A stretch of DNA of 64,000 nt, taken from Isoetes taiwanensis (taxonomy: Eukaryota; Streptophyta; Lycopodiopsida; Isoetales; Isoetaceae). Below, one piece after another: positions 1-12,799 of the stretch. The DNA is taken from the NCBI GenBank assembly GCA_021234155.1, contig JAJEKV010000797.1:25433-89432 (forward strand), given 5' to 3'. The notes under the pieces were generated by a model, which had not been told where the DNA came from, did not search any database, and was given only the letters and a program-made list of their open reading frames with translations. The position numbers and the translations under genes are program-made. How positions within the stretch are numbered: the stretch's first letter is position 1; each line of letters opens with the position of its first letter.

Positions 1-194
1 TACTAGAAAAAAAACCGGTTCCAAAAATGGCGATTTTGGAATTATATATATCTACTTTCCGGGCAGAAATACAACGCAATATTGGTTTTTAGAATTATCT
101 ACGTTTTCCCACCTACTGTTTTTCCGTCAACACACGGCGCCCAAATCGCCTCCCCCACTATCTCCCCCCGATTGGGGTTATTAAATAAATTAGT

Positions 195-285
195 GGAAAC
201 CCTTCCGGGCTTCAATATGGAAACCCTTCCGGATTTCCATGAAACCCGGAAGGGTTTCCATATCTTGAAGCCCGGAAGGGTTTCC
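195..285. repeat. Foldback (inverted) repeat with GGAAACCCTTCCGG core
   Basis: Two copies of the 14-base core GGAAACCCTTCCGG (195-208, 219-232) are followed by two copies in the opposite orientation (CCGGAAGGGTTTCC, 247-260 and 272-285). The spacer between cores, with GGCTTCAATATGG in one arm, is also mirrored in the other arm with a small indel. The arms are about 40 bases with a loop of roughly 12 bases. No coding potential is visible. A related, larger cluster lies at 2690-3016. Confidence 0.85.
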
Positions 286-299
286 GTAAGAAAATATAA

Positions 300-2453
300 A
301 TAGATTATTTTTTTGGGGAAGAAATATCCACCGCTAATTAATTCTTAATTAATGCGTTGGTGTTTTTCCTTTTGGCGGTGCGCCTGAGTAACGCCGCTAT
401 TACTGGAGGATATGGCGGGGGGGTTATCCTCCGCCTTCTATCATTGTTTATTATGTGCAATCGCAGGAGTAGATCATAGAAGCAGTGCCGGTCGAGACAG
501 TTTTTGAAGCTGCGGATCCATCGCCACAAGCATCAGGTCTTTTACAGGTGAATCCATGGGCAGGTAGAGCTACACCTAATCCTATTTGCTTTGTCTTGGA
601 TTTTACAGAAGCTGCAAGAGTTACATTTTCATAGAGCAGAGCAGTTGGGACTCCATCAATGGGTCTATGAAATACATCTCCCTGAGATATTGATGACAAC
701 GGTAGTTGTGGATAGGGAACGGATTCCTGAAGATGATTTCTGAGGCAGTGGCAGACGGCGGTGGCATTTTTTTGGTTTTTTCAAATAAGAAACAAGCTCC
801 TAATATTTGTAACCCCTTCAATTTTTCCAGTTTGGGTTCTTTTTTGCTTCGTCGCTGCTAACTTTATTTTACTCCAGGTACAAGTGTGATCGTGATTAAT
901 AAACTTATGTAAGGTAGTTGTATGTCGCAGGTGATTAAATTAGAAGAAATGGCTACGGGTAAAGCTGTGGATACACTCCTTAATTATGAAACTGTGGTTC
1001 AGGTATTTTCAAATCGTCACTGCAAAAATTACCATGCTGTAGAATAAGAGGATATGTAGATCATAGTCCTGAGAGACAGTTCTTCATTCTGTTAGTTTTA
1101 GGAATGATGTATTAACCCCATTTTTAATAAGTTGATTGTCAACCTTATTGTAAGCTGTAGGCTCTGTATTTCATAATACATATGAAAATGAAATGCTCCT
1201 CAGTCTCAATTTCATTCATAAGACATCTGTTCAAGTATGGCCTCGGGGTCGAGTTTGCACGACCTCAATTTCAAGCCGATGCCAAATGAATATTCAAGTT
1301 GAAACACAAAGCAGACTAAAATTTACATTAAAATGATCGATGAGGAATCAATGCTTTATTCATAATCTTTTTTGGCAAGAAATATATTTTGAAACCTCTT
1401 TATTTCTATCCATTCCATGGCCACCGGGGCTGGTCTAGCTGCAAGGTCTTGAGTAAGATCATCATGTTAGTGATGATGACAAAATGTATTGAGATATTGG
1501 GATAGATGATGCTTTGATTGCTTGATTTCTTTGCTTTATCTTGGAGGAACTGTTTCAATACCTTTTGTAAAGCTTTAGTTCTCTTCAAAGTGTCTCTTCT
1601 TGCCACAATGAAAACAGACATAAGAATCATTGGAAGGATTAGAGGAACCGAAGAAACTTCTTTGAGCGGGTCTGTGAAAGTGGAATTCGCTTTTGAATAA
1701 TGAGCTCCTTCAATATAATCAGGCTTTTTGATATTTGATTCTGCTTCCATGGGGCTGCTGGAGTTGATCAAAGGATATTTTGATTGTTTTCTAGATTTCA
1801 TAGTGATTGAATAAAGTCAGAATCTGGAGACAAACCTCTTAAAGCATGCAGAGTCAGAGTTGCATCCACAAAGCAAATCACTTGGTTGCTTTTTTTTATT
1901 TATTTTGCACAGATTCTTTTGATCCCGGAAGGTTTTCCAGAAGATCCCAAGGGTTTTTATCGAAGTTTGGATATGGCCGGTTGTCTTGCTTTCTTCCAGT
2001 TCATTTGTTGAGAACGAACAATAGTCATTTGTAGCTACCTTCAGATATTTCAGTTGTTAATATCGTATATAACGATGTGTTTATTTTGGTAATGCATGGG
2101 TTCAACTCCCATGATTGCATGTTGCATATTGCATTATGTGGTTGCAGGAGCTGAAACCTGCATAATACTTCATGCGATAGTATCAAATACATTGTAAGTT
2201 CATCTCTGAATTCTATTCCATGTTCCCCTTGGCATTTCCAGACGATATCCCTAGCCTAGCTTGTTCCAAGGTTGGGAAATGTAGTATACACTATCCTGGT
2301 CAAACATTGTACATGCATGGCAGTTTAATACACGAGATTCTAAAACTTTCAATTCAATTCAATTTTAAGCTTTGATAACAAAATAATTTGACCAAAAGAA
2401 CCATGATCTAAAACCAGGACTTCCCATAATTTGTACCTTGCAAGAAGTTCTAT
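300..2453. other. No recognisable gene
   Basis: AT-rich sequence with only short open frames. The longest is a 131-codon frame on the minus strand (1801-1406) with one hydrophobic stretch and a basic region. I recognise no family in it and cannot support it as a gene. A possible diverged copy of the CCGGAAGGGTTT motif lies near 1925. Confidence 0.5.
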
Positions 2454-2522
2454 GTTGGGTGTCAAGTGCCAGAATTTTTGAGATAATGTTATATTGGGTG
2501 TTAAGTGCCAGAATTTTTGAGA
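2454..2522. repeat. Short tandem duplication
   Basis: The phrase TTGGGTGTCAAGTGCCAG...TTTTTGAGAT occurs twice in a row with a few substitutions. The two copies are about 35 bases each. There is no coding meaning. Confidence 0.7.
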
Positions 2523-2577
2523 TTAAAGCTGGTCTCAATTCTTAGTTAATCTTACCCCATGGAGTTTCTAACTGCAT

Positions 2578-2693
2578 GTGGAAACCTAACCTATTTTCCT
2601 CCTCGTGTGGAAACCTAACCTGTTTTCCTCCTCCTGTGGAAACCCTTCCTATTTTCCTCCTCCTGTGGAAACCCTTCCCAATTTCCATCATGC
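2578..2693. repeat. 29-bp minisatellite, four copies
   Basis: Four consecutive 29-base units begin at 2578, 2607, 2636 and 2665, each starting GTGGAAACC and running into TTTTCCTCCTC. Units 3 and 4 carry GGAAACCCTTCC, so the array shades into the foldback motif that follows. Units 1 and 2 carry GGAAACCTAACC instead. Confidence 0.85.
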
Positions 2694-3016
2694 AAGGAAA
2701 TCGGGAAGGGTTTCCACTCAAAATTTGAATTTTGAGTGACGTGCGCTCGATGGACGTGCGCCTTAATGTCGGGCGTCCATGTGGAAAGGCGTGAGCCATA
2801 AAGGCTCACGTGTGTAAATATTTTGAAAAAAAATAATTTTGTGAAACCCTTCCGGATTTTCCAATGTGGAAACCCTTCCGGCTTTCCATGGAAACCCTTC
2901 TGGGTTTTTAAATTCTGGAAAACCGGAAGGGTTTGGGTTTTATTGAAAACCGGAAGGGTTTCCGTGGAAAGCCGGAAGGGTTCCATTAAAACCCGGAAGG
3001 GTTTCCGTGGAGGCCA
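2690..3016. repeat. Second foldback cluster with CCGGAAGGGTTTCC cores
   Basis: About ten copies of the GGAAACCCTTCCGG core or close variants occur here. Those before about 2905 mostly read GGAAACCCTTCCGG, and those after read CCGGAAGGGTTTCC, so the whole block can fold on itself. Short open frames on both strands are simple translations of the repeat. It shares its core with 195-285, and both are probably copies of one repeat family. Confidence 0.8.
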
Positions 3017-3059
3017 ACCCAAATCGGGCGTACTTAAAACCATCGGCGGCCCATGGTTC

Positions 3060-5390
3060 TAGAGCTGCCTCTTGAGCATCTAAATTGTGGTGAGATTTAT
3101 TAGCAGAGGCTCCGGCGTTCCTTCCTTTGTGCATCTATGGAAGCATCTCGGTTTGGTCCTAAGATTTTGTGGGGTAAGGGCAGCTATGACAATTCTATTA
3201 CTTTGGTGTTTGAAAATGCTTACAGTCGCCATTACTTCATCATCGCCTTAAACTTTTGAACCGACGAACCACGACTTTATTCTGAGTTTAAGCTGTCCGT
3301 AAAATCGATAGTTGTTAATTCGTGTGCAAAGAGGTATTTTTTTCTTTTATTTCGTTGATTTGATGCCCCTCTTAAGAAGTAGTGCTTGCTAATTGGATTT
3401 GGACATTTCGTATCTTGAAGCTCTCCAGCAAGGAGCAAAGTAATTTGACTCTTCCGTTAAGCACGTCCGGGTATTCCTCGATTCCCTGTATGCGAACCAG
3501 GTAATTCTTTTCTCGCTTTAGAGTTTAGTTTTCTGGTACACGCATTTTCGCACAGTGAAGAGCATTTGCAGCTATCATACATGTTGATTTAAGTGTGTAT
3601 GCCAGCATTTTCATAGCCTTAGGTTGAATATAGAGATACAGTGGAGAAATTGAGAGGCTAAAGCCAAAATCTCTAGATATACTCTCGGTTTGCAGGCTTT
3701 TGCGCAGCAATATAGCAGTAGGTTTCCTGAAGAAGGCTGGCTTCTTTTGCATTTCTTTCATGTGTCTGTAATGCTCATCTAACATGTTATAAGCGGGCCA
3801 TCAATCTCGTGTTTTGGGATCATCCTTATAGCAGAATTCGTCCTCGCCCATCAACCTGTAAGAAAAGTAACCAAAGCCTCTGTCACAAATGGGAAAAGAG
3901 GTCAGGAATAGCCAGAGACAGGAATTCGTCCTTATAATAGAATGATGCTGAAAAAACTATAGTTACCATGGTTAGAATCATGTGGGTTTCAGTTGCAAAG
4001 AGCTTCTAGTGTTTAAATTTGAGCCAGAACCTACCTACTTTGGATACAAATTTTTAAACTCTCTGTGCTGGTTGGTCTTTAATGTTGAATTCTGTAAATT
4101 GAGCGGTAATCCTAAGAAACTATCCCTAAGACACAGATTAGATCAGATTAAGCTAGAAACACAGGGCAATCAAGCACGATTTGAAGTGCTTAATTATGTG
4201 GAGAGCTTCGAAATCAGGCAAATCGGATGCGCACTAAAGGGAAAAGGCTTGGTGCATAATGTCTGTTTTGCTGTTTCGCATGATGTCTGCCCATTGTGGG
4301 AGCTTAATACCGCAAATCTGAGATATCTGTTTCTTACCCAAACCGTCCCTAGTCGGCGAAATCCAAATCACCTGCTAAACAAATCTTCAAATCTATGAAT
4401 CCTAAACCGCGTATCCACAAAACAAGCCAACATTTCATGCCTCCAACTCCATCACTTTCCCATGCTTGCAGACCAAAAACATGAAACAGTAATTCAAGAA
4501 CAACCGAAAAGTAAATCCCACCATTTCCTTCGATTAAAAAACCTAATAAGGTCGAGGATCACCTGCGGGATCAAAACCCTTGCCGGAATCCACCATTTTT
4601 TAGCAAAAATGCGAGTGGTAGAGTAAAAAATGCGCAAAACAAAGGTAGAATAGGTAAAGCAGCGCCATGTCAGGGATTGCCGTAGCTGAGCTGCCTCTGC
4701 TGTGAAGCAAAGCAGGGGAGATGGCCTTCTTGGCAAAGGGCAAGAGCGGCGCCGTTTCTGTTAGCGGCGCCTTCAGATAAGCTTTCTTTTTTATGGGAGC
4801 TCGACTAGGCGGCGCCGCCAGATTGGATGGGCCAAAAAAATTCATATGAAATAAGTCTCGAGAAGGCTAAAATGATCCATTGGGCCCAAAAATTTGAACC
4901 TCAAAATAGCCCCCAACATTTTACCTTCTCGGAATGGCGACCATTTTCTAGTGGATATGCCCAGATCACGGGAAACTTTTAAATGCGTAAACCCCTGCTT
5001 CTTGGAAATTCCTGGATTTTCCAGTGTAAGTTCTTTTTGGGTATTTTTTAGGCAAGGGTTTCCTGGCGGCGCCGCTTACAGCGCCGCCACTACAGACGTT
5101 GCTTCTTAGACTTGTTTTATTGAATTGTCACAAAAACATTAATTTTCACAGAACTTAAAAAACTTGAACATTAATTTTCTGTAACATCCAATATATCATT
5201 CTCCACAAGTGTAAGGACGACCGCTACTTAAAACACTAATCGAAACCCCTCTACTAACATAAAGAAAAGAAGAAGATTTCAATAAACCTTGGTTCCACCA
5301 TTTCTACAAGTCGCAACAACAAAAAAAATTGTTAAAGATCATCATTTAACAAAAGAAAATAAAGAAAAATTACTCCTAAAAAAATTTACC
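3060..5390. other. No recognisable gene; GC-rich palindromic patches
   Basis: A 138-codon plus-strand frame (3982-4398) is the longest here, and I recognise no domain in it. Patches containing GGCGGCGCCGC and its reverse occur near 4747-4816 and 5063-5093. They are palindromic and GC-rich in an otherwise AT-rich stretch. Nothing else is visible. Confidence 0.4.
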
Positions 5391-5398
5391 TTCAAATT

Positions 5399-5690
5399 TG
5401 CTCCAAGAACTCGGATCCGAAAGTGCTACTAACTCGGAATCTTAAACTCTTGAAGATAAAAGCAATTCTTGAACCAAGATTAAGGTTTCTTAAAGTGAAC
5501 TCGAAATCGAAGAACTCTGCTCCAAGAACTCGGATCGAAAGTGCTAGGGACGATCGCTCTAAGACGATTTGCTCCAAGAACTCGCTCCAAGGCGACTACT
5601 CCAAGAACTCTCAAAAACTCGCTCCAAAACTCTCAAAAACTCGCTCCAAGAACTGCGCCTTCACCTTGAAGAATGTTTGCTGCCAAGAAC
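5399..5690. repeat. Degenerate GCTCCAAGAACTCG repeat
   Basis: The phrase GCTCCAAGAACTCG, and shorter derivatives such as CTCAAAAACTCGCTCC, recur about eight times with variable spacers. Longer units containing GGATC(C)GAAAGTGCTA occur twice. The open frames crossing it are repeat translations (Ser/Lys/Asn-rich) and not supported as genes. Confidence 0.7.
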
Positions 5691-5799
5691 CTAGCCGTAG
5701 AAGCTTGAAGAAATAAAGAGCAAAGAAAAAAAAAATCCGTTAAAATCTAACTAAAATGCATCAAAAATCGTTCTAAAGGTGAAGGAGGATCACTCCTCA

Positions 5800-6545
5800 C
5801 CCTCGAGAACAAAGTGGCGCCAGGCGCCCTCGCCATTACACCAAGATCGCCGGACCCGGACCTTCACCGGACGGACCTCGCCATTCGAGAGAAGAGAGAG
5901 AAAAAAAAAAAGGATAAACGAATTTCCGTGAAGCGGGGATTACGGTGGGAGCCGCCCCCTTTTCGGGTTTCGGTTGAAACCGCAGCGGGCCGCTTAAAAT
6001 TATTGGGTAAGTATGTCGTCAACAAAACCCTAACCCTATTTTTTACCTTTAGGGTTCTGATATATCCGGCAGGGCAGGAGGCGGGAGCTAATCCGGTGAG
6101 GTAGATCCTACTGGGTTTGAGCAGGACGACATGGCTATAAGATTTGGCGACCAGGCGAAAAGCCATAGAGTAGGGGGAGCCAAAAACAAGGCGGCCGGAT
6201 TGAGCAAAGGGTCGCCGAAATTTGCAAAGGGGCAACCTGGGGTAGCCGATTTTGCACAGGAGCAAGTATATTAGCTGAGGCAGCCGGATTCTAAGCCAAG
6301 CCAAGGTCGGATTCGAGCCAAGGCGGCGGATTTTGATGTGGGGCTGCCGGGCCATGAAATCGAGGAAACCAAGATTTCGAAAGCGTAAAAGCGGTGGCAT
6401 GAGCAAAGGCGGCTGGGTTTTGAGCGAGGCAGCCGGATTTGGAGCATGGGCACCCGGATTTGCATGGGCAGCGGATTTTGGATGGAAATAGCAAGATATG
6501 GTTGAGGTATGGTCGGATTTGAAGCAGAGGATCCCCGATTAGAGG
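5800..6545. repeat. GC-rich degenerate repeat with GCCGGATTT core
   Basis: From about 6185 the motif (G)GCCGGATTTtGAGC or close variants appears roughly every 30-40 bases, interleaved with AAGG and GGGC patches. The long minus-strand frame (6406-5864) is Arg/Pro/Leu-rich low complexity, as expected from the repeat. A plant telo-box-like AAACCCTAACCC lies near 6024. I see no gene family. Confidence 0.5.
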
Positions 6546-6599
6546 TAACTGAGCGAAAAGGCGGGAGAGAACAGGCCACCATAGCTCAAGATCTGCCTG

Positions 6600-7680
6600 C
6601 AAAACTAGAGGTGGGCATGCTAGAGGTGGGCAAGTCTTAATTTATCTTATTCCTACAAGATGGATCATACAGTGGCCTTGGCCTTGGATGCAAGCTGGCT
6701 TGGACAATACATCCCGATACAATTTCGAATAATGCTTAGTATTGAACTTGGTGGTAGAAGTATTCAATTTCTACGATTTAATGGAATGAAATGTCTTATG
6801 CAAGAAATGTAGATGGGTTTGCTTTTTGCGGTTTACATTGCAAAATACTGGTTTATATTGCGTAGAATCTGGCATTATGCATTTGCTATGAATATAATGT
6901 GTTGGGCGGACCCCTACTCTTAGCTTCAACATCTCTATCAACAACTGGTATGATTTAGGTCAAGCATCCTAGCATCATATAGAACTATATGATGCAGGTG
7001 TCGTGGCATAACTCCATCATTATCTATGGTGATGTAAATTTGTAGAATGCTTAGAACTTCCTCCCAATATGTCCAAGAATTAGTTCAAATATCTCTTTGC
7101 ATGGAAGGGGAATAATCCAAACCAACAGGAGCTACAAGAACTATGCGGTGGCAAACAAATGATTGCACTCAATCACGTATATTCTCCCAAATCCCTATAG
7201 GGTTTCTGATTACATGTGCATATAGGGTAACATCTTTTAAAAACTCAAACCAGTTATGTTTTGGTGATGCTTGGAGACAAAAGCTCCCATAGATTATTGG
7301 GATGAGCCGGATTTTGCTTAATTTGTACCCATTTTGAGGAAGGATATCATATTCAGAAAATTCTCTGCTGTTTGTTCCTTTATGCTTATATAACTGTATT
7401 CCCATATCCTTTTCCAACAGCTACAACTTTATACTTAAATAAGTGTGTTGCCATGTTCATTACAACTACAAGCCATGTCCTTTTCCAACTACAACTTTAA
7501 ACTTAATTAAATGTATTGCCATATCCTTTTTTAACAATCACAATGATTGTAGAGGATGTAACTACGTGTGACATGGGTAAAACGGCAGAACATTAAGTTA
7601 CGACCACATGAACAAGGTCACACTAAATAATTTATTACGTACAATAAATGCAATGCCTTCAAAGACATCCATATGTAGCC
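6600..7680. other. No recognisable gene
   Basis: A minus-strand frame of 82 codons (7417-7169) shows no domain I know. Its neighbours in the same direction contain further short coding-like stretches broken by stops, so it may be a decayed gene or element, but I cannot name it. Confidence 0.35.
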
Positions 7681-7808
7681 AGAAGACATCCATATTCAAA
7701 TACAAGTAGCAAGAATAGAACACAATAGAAGGAAAAGTGACTATAGAAGACATCCATATTCAGATACAAGTAGCAAGAATAGAACACAATAGAAGGAAAA
7801 GTGGCCAT
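7681..7808. repeat. 64-bp tandem duplication
   Basis: Two adjacent 64-base units start at 7681 and 7745 with AGAAGACATCCATATTCA. They differ at only a few positions, so this is a recent local duplication. It lies shortly upstream of the Helitron-like 3' end at 7973. Confidence 0.9.
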
Positions 7809-7944
7809 ACGAGATTAGATACACAACATCAACAACTCATAAACATAGTCACTTGCAATCTGCAGCTTCCACAAATGTTCCAATGAATGAGAAGTTACCA
7901 TATGCAAATGCACAAGTTCCCAACATTTATAAGTTCTCAAATTA

Positions 7945-7973
7945 TGCCCAGCAATGCTGGGCACCGTTACTAG
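7945..7973 (+). mobile_element. Helitron-type 3' terminus
   Basis: The sequence reads TGCCCAGC, a three-base loop AAT, then GCTGGGCA: an 8-bp perfect stem. Ten bases later it ends in CTAG and the next base is T. A short GC hairpin 10-12 bases before a terminal CTRR, with insertion between A and T, is the established Helitron 3' signature. No 5' TC end or RepHel gene was found, so the body of the element is not delimited. Three related ends lie at 11364, 18909 and 26036. Confidence 0.75.
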
Positions 7974-10374
7974 TATAGTATAATGTTTTAGTGTATTGTT
8001 TGGATCCAGCCCTAGATCGGTTGACCCGGGTTTTGAGTTAAAATATTGTGTACCGAGATGCCTATGATTTTTTTCGTCTTCTCGCTCTAGCCTAGGGCTT
8101 CCTCATTATGGGGATCGTGGCAAGGTCTGCAACAGCCATGGCGGCAAAGTTTGGCGTTTAGGGGTTAGGGTATTTCGTTTGTCTAATACAGCTATCCAGT
8201 TTCGGCGCTGGATTGGCAGAAAAAGATGAAGCAGAGCTTCTTGGTGAGTCTTGGTCATCATTCAACTGAAAGGTTTTCATTTCTCTGTTTTGCTTCTTTG
8301 TAGGTATGTTTCGTGCCTTTTGTTAGGGAAAAGAGCAATGCTTCTTGATGACTAGAAGAAATGGAGAGGAGCCCTAAGTCCGACGGATTGTGGATTTAAT
8401 GGCTTAATCGGACGGTGTCGATCTTTTGCGCAGCCTTGGATCTAGGAATCGCCTTAAACTTAGAGCTTAGGGTCTATCCAAAACGGCCCTCCTTGGTCTG
8501 ACTTTGACAAAAGCCATTTTTAGCATCCGATCTCGGGAGTCTGTTTTGGCAGATGCATCTTCCATTTCGGCCTTGGCTTTACGCAACTGTATGAAGACTT
8601 CAATGAGCGGTATGCCCCTTCATGTAAGATCGAACAGGAATAGGGCTTTCAAATATTGGCTGCAAGATTTAGTTTAGCATGTTTTAATATTAATTTGGGT
8701 TCTTACATTGTGTAAAACATTGCTTAGAACCCAAATTTGTTGCTCCACAAGGGGCTTGGAGCAGAATGTTCATTTCGACCACGAAGAAAGAGACCATCCC
8801 GGTTATTGTTGCATGGAGTGAATGAAAGAATGTAAGATTTGAGTGATTATTCTCATATTTGCTTATAAATTTTGAGTTTCCAATAATCGGTGACACGTAA
8901 AACATGGTTGATTTCAAGTTATTTTTAATTCAAGGCGATATAATTCTACAAAAAGGCGAACTTGGGGATGACATTGTTTCTCCAAGATTTTAATGTTTGC
9001 CTGACATTTAGTTATGCAAAATTTCGGCCTGGACAAGGAAGTGCATTAAAGTTAATTCGCGGATGTCTTTGCTCTTGGAGGAGGAGTTATGACATCCCAC
9101 CCCAAATGGCCTTACCATGTGTGCGAGAACAAACTATTGTATACTTCATAGCAAGGTATATAGATGGTGAAACCTTTAATGTACAAACAAAATAAAAGGA
9201 TATTGCTTGAGACTCCAAATCTTTGAGAAAAGAGGAATATTATGCCTCTTAAGCAGGTTGTTTTTCAATTTCAAATTTGCAAGGTTTCTTGATTGAAGTA
9301 ATTTTAATGTTACACCGTAGGTAGATCCCCCGAAGCTTACTAATGGCAAAAACATTATGATTGCAAAGAAATGGCAACTCCTTACGAGCAATCATCATGT
9401 ACCTTGATAGGCTGACATACAAGAGGTATAAATATTTTCTTGGTTGTTAGCTAAAGGCTCGAGTTTCTCGCTACGCAGATTCAACTTTGTTGCTTTTTCT
9501 CGCTACGCAGATTCAATTTACTTCTTTCATTGAGTAACAGGACTGAGAAGGATTAGCGAAAAGGCGGCCCTGCTCCTTTCTTTGGTGTCTACGAATTTTC
9601 CTCCTGGACGTTCTAGAGAGCTGGGATCACTGAATTCATAGCTACTTTTCTCTTCCTCTACATAACCATCCTTGCTGTTATGGGTTTGAAAAAGCAACCT
9701 TGCTTCTTACTGCCAATCGCAATGCATGCAGCACCATAGACATTCAGAGTATTGCATGGGCTTTCGGTAGCTATGCACATGAAAACACACTGGCAGAGCA
9801 TTGCGGGGCAAAATATTCAAGCAACATCACGACCTATTCCCCATGATGTGGTGGTACCGGTTGAATAAAGCCGACACTTCGATTTCTGCTTTTTTGGGCC
9901 AAGGTCATCTATAGAGTCATAGTGCCCAATGTAATGGAAGCCAGCAATAAGAACACACATGCCTGTTATAGTAATACTTTTCGCCACCTTCCCTTTACAA
10001 AGAAGCAAGGCGCCATCCCATGGAATTAGCTGTTAAGATCGTTTTCAAAATCAGGAGTGGACAAAGTTTTTCTGTCTATGTTGTGTCCCTATGTGGCCGG
10101 GGAGGTGTTCGGATAGACAATCGGGTTCGGGAGATTCTTTATTTCCGAGGGTAAAAGACAAAAATGACGATGTATTCAATAATCACCGACCCTTTATAAG
10201 ACATAGGTTTGTTTGATAAGTGCCATTCCAAAGACTATTTGAACTTATATTGTCTTGGGAATCATATTGTCTTGGGAATCGAGAGGCTAAGTATCCAAGT
10301 GAACCAAATCCAATAATCTCGCTGAAAAGTAAAAATGCATAACACATAATTTATTTGGCACATAGGCTTTGAAA
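7974..10374. other. No recognisable gene
   Basis: Only short frames without recognisable domains occur. Minus-strand frames at 8917-8690, 9391-9176 and 10008-9817 have no family resemblance I can support. Nothing repetitive stands out before 10375. Confidence 0.4.
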
Positions 10375-10486
10375 ATAGACTCTGGAGCTTCGATGTGGAG
10401 GCTGTCATAATTCTAGGAATACTAGAATAAATAGACTTTGGATCTTCGATGTGGGGCTGTCACGATTCCAGGAATACCTGACAAGT
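10375..10486. repeat. 56-bp imperfect tandem duplication
   Basis: Two copies of ATAGACT(C/T)TGGA..CTTCGATGTGG...GGAATAC start at 10375 and 10431. They differ by several substitutions and a one-base gap. Confidence 0.8.
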
Positions 10487-11335
10487 TAACGTGATACTTT
10501 AAACTATTCATCTGAGTGATAATTTAATGTGAACTATTCGTCTGATACAACATACCAATCTCCATGAATCCTTTTTTTTCTTTGATCATTTCTATTTCTA
10601 CTAAGAAACCCCTTGATTTTAATATCAGCTTTGTGTATGGCGTCTTAAAATGCCATATTTATTGGTCTTTTTATCATTTCCTATGCATTTTACATTATGT
10701 ATTATGCATCTTTATGGGTTTATGTTGCAAGTTTTATTTCGACCATTGATTTGGCTGAATATACCGAGGGTTTATGACGGATCAATGGCCATTGAATTTT
10801 TGATCAAAAACCTCCTTACACTTCCAATGGTGCAAAATAGACCAATGGTGCCAGATGATAAATAATGCAATACTTTAACAAATGGAGGAAATGTAAAACC
10901 TTTAAAAACCACAGAGGAACACAAAAAACTAGCCCAAAAAAGGAATATGACTTCTAACTGCAATTAAACTCCTCAAACATGGAAAAATATACAGTTTGGC
11001 ATAAGATACGTCCTAGAAATCATAGTCCCAAGCGTGTGAGAATTGCCCTCCCACAATACAAAATGAAATATTGCAAGCTTATCAATGCCCTTTTTTTCAT
11101 TTGATGATTTCCTATCAAGAAACCATTTTATTTTGGTATCAACTTTGTGTATGACTTTGTTTATTTCAATATCGAACGTAGTCATGGGCATATTCGAGCC
11201 TGTGCCATATTCAAATCACAATTAAAACAAACCAAAAAAAGAAGAAAAATGCACAACATATTATGACTGCAAGAAACTGGATTTCATTTGTGAAGTATGA
11301 ATTCTGGGTAAAGTACAATATTATACTCTAGTCTA

Positions 11336-11364
11336 TGCCCAACAACGCTGGGCATTGTTACTAG
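11336..11364 (+). mobile_element. Helitron-type 3' terminus
   Basis: TGCCCA (11336-11341) and TGGGCA (11349-11354) form a stem around a seven-base loop. The sequence continues TTGTTACTAG to 11364, and the next base is T. Layout and the last bases match the end at 7973, with one stem mismatch. The element would lie to the left (11364 is its right end). Confidence 0.65.
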
Positions 11365-12039
11365 TCTATTCGAGTGAATTGTACCAGAGTGTACCAACCT
11401 TTTATCAAAGCCTCTCCATCTCACCAGTTGTCAAGAATTCTTGAAAGATTTGAAGGAAACATTAACACAAGAAGAAGAATGCAGCCATTATTTGTTCATG
11501 GGCCATTTGTTTTATTTGGAGGATTGGAGTAAAAACAGTGATGTACTCGTTTATTGTATATTCGCATGCTGGGTCTGTGTCTGCATCCCAAATCCGTCAG
11601 AACTCAATTACGTTACTATGACATGAGAATAGACACGAAGGTAAAATCATGACTATGCCTAAAAGAAAGGTTAAATCATTCACCACTCATGATTACAAAG
11701 TCATGTTCTCGCAATGCTCAAAAAAAGTCGTTCTCTACCCGAGTAACTAATTTTTCCAACATCGCGTGGAGGTTGGGGCATGTCTACTGTGTTTTCTCCT
11801 CAAAAGCAATTCGAGCAATACAACATCATAGCTATATACATCACATTTGACCATTTGACCAAAAGATTGCTCAAGACCTTGCCCGCGGACCTCCGCCAAG
11901 ATTTGATTTAAGGGTGGAGATTGTTTGCGATCGATAATCGCGACGACACCGGATGTTTAAGGAGCTTGGAAAGCCACAAGGATTTTGCTGATCTTACCTC
12001 CTGGTTCACTTGCTCTTGACGGCTTGATTTGATTAGGTG

Positions 12040-12761
12040 ATGGAAATGCTTGCAAATATGAGGGAAATTTGGGTATGGGGCTGTGGTAGTGACACTGTGT
12101 TACTACGCGATTTGGAAGCGAGGAAGAGGAGGGGCAGGGGCACCACCAAGGCCGTAATCGCTTCCAATAATCGGGCATCTCCATCTGCTCTACTTCTCTA
12201 GTGTACCGCAGAGGGTTTTAGGGCGTCTGTCACTTCAATTTGGTCCGCTCTTCTCCCTTCGCCTTGGTTCTGTGAAGCATGTTGTGGTGTCGTCCCCCGC
12301 CATGGCCAAGGCGTTTCTCAAAACCCACGATGCCTCCTTTTTTTCTTTCGTCCCAAGTTTGAGGCCGGCCGCATCCTTAGCTACAATTGGTCCGGAGAGC
12401 TCGGCGTGTCCGAGCTATGGCCCCGTTCCAAACACATCCGCAAAATCTTTGTTGACCACCTTTTCTCCCCTAAACGATCCGCCAAACCCAAAGATATCAG
12501 ATCTGAAGAAACTCGCTGCACTCTCCGGTCTATCCTTGAAGATAGCCTTGCACACAACCCCGTAAATCTCACCTCTAAATTATCTAACCTCACCACAAAC
12601 ATCATCACCAGGATCGCATTCGGTAAGAAATTCTTTGGAAAGGGTTGTGCATTAGGTGCAGATAAATTCGAGGAGATGATTCGTGAGGGGTTTCTCTTGT
12701 CACGAGTGTTTAATTTGGGAGACTATTTGCCCTTTTGTCACGATTTGATCTGCAGGGTTAT
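12040..12761 (+). pseudogene. Cytochrome P450 exon 1 fragment (pseudogene)
   Basis: This is a near copy of the first two-thirds of exon 1 of the P450 gene at 27794-26151, lying in the opposite orientation. It starts at the equivalent of the initiator region (ATG at 12040), covers the membrane anchor and the Pro-rich hinge, and continues through the stretch read from 12406 (ending NLGDYLPF). It is broken by frameshifts: near 12090-12200 the anchor/hinge region slips out of frame, and the frame is recovered by 12406. The homology stops at about 12761, well before the I-helix, ExxR and heme-binding parts, so no enzyme could be made. It is followed directly by an inverted copy of its own last 175 bases. 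The match to the intact gene 14 kb away implies duplication, possibly by a mobile element. Confidence 0.9.
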
Positions 12762-12799
12762 CGGTGCATTTATTGGCTGTGCATTTATTGGCTCCCCAT

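Noticed and set aside
2615-3043. 142-codon minus-strand frame and overlapping plus-strand frame
   Set aside because: Both are translations of the GGAAACCCTTCCGG foldback repeat (repeated ETLP/GFH phrases) and not independent genes.
5811-5830. TGGCGCCAGGCGCC as a retroelement primer-binding site
   Set aside because: Resembles the start of a known tRNA-primed PBS, but no LTR end precedes it and no retroelement coding follows.
5864-6406. 180-codon minus-strand open frame
   Set aside because: It crosses the GCCGGATTT-rich degenerate repeat and has biased low-complexity composition without a recognisable domain.
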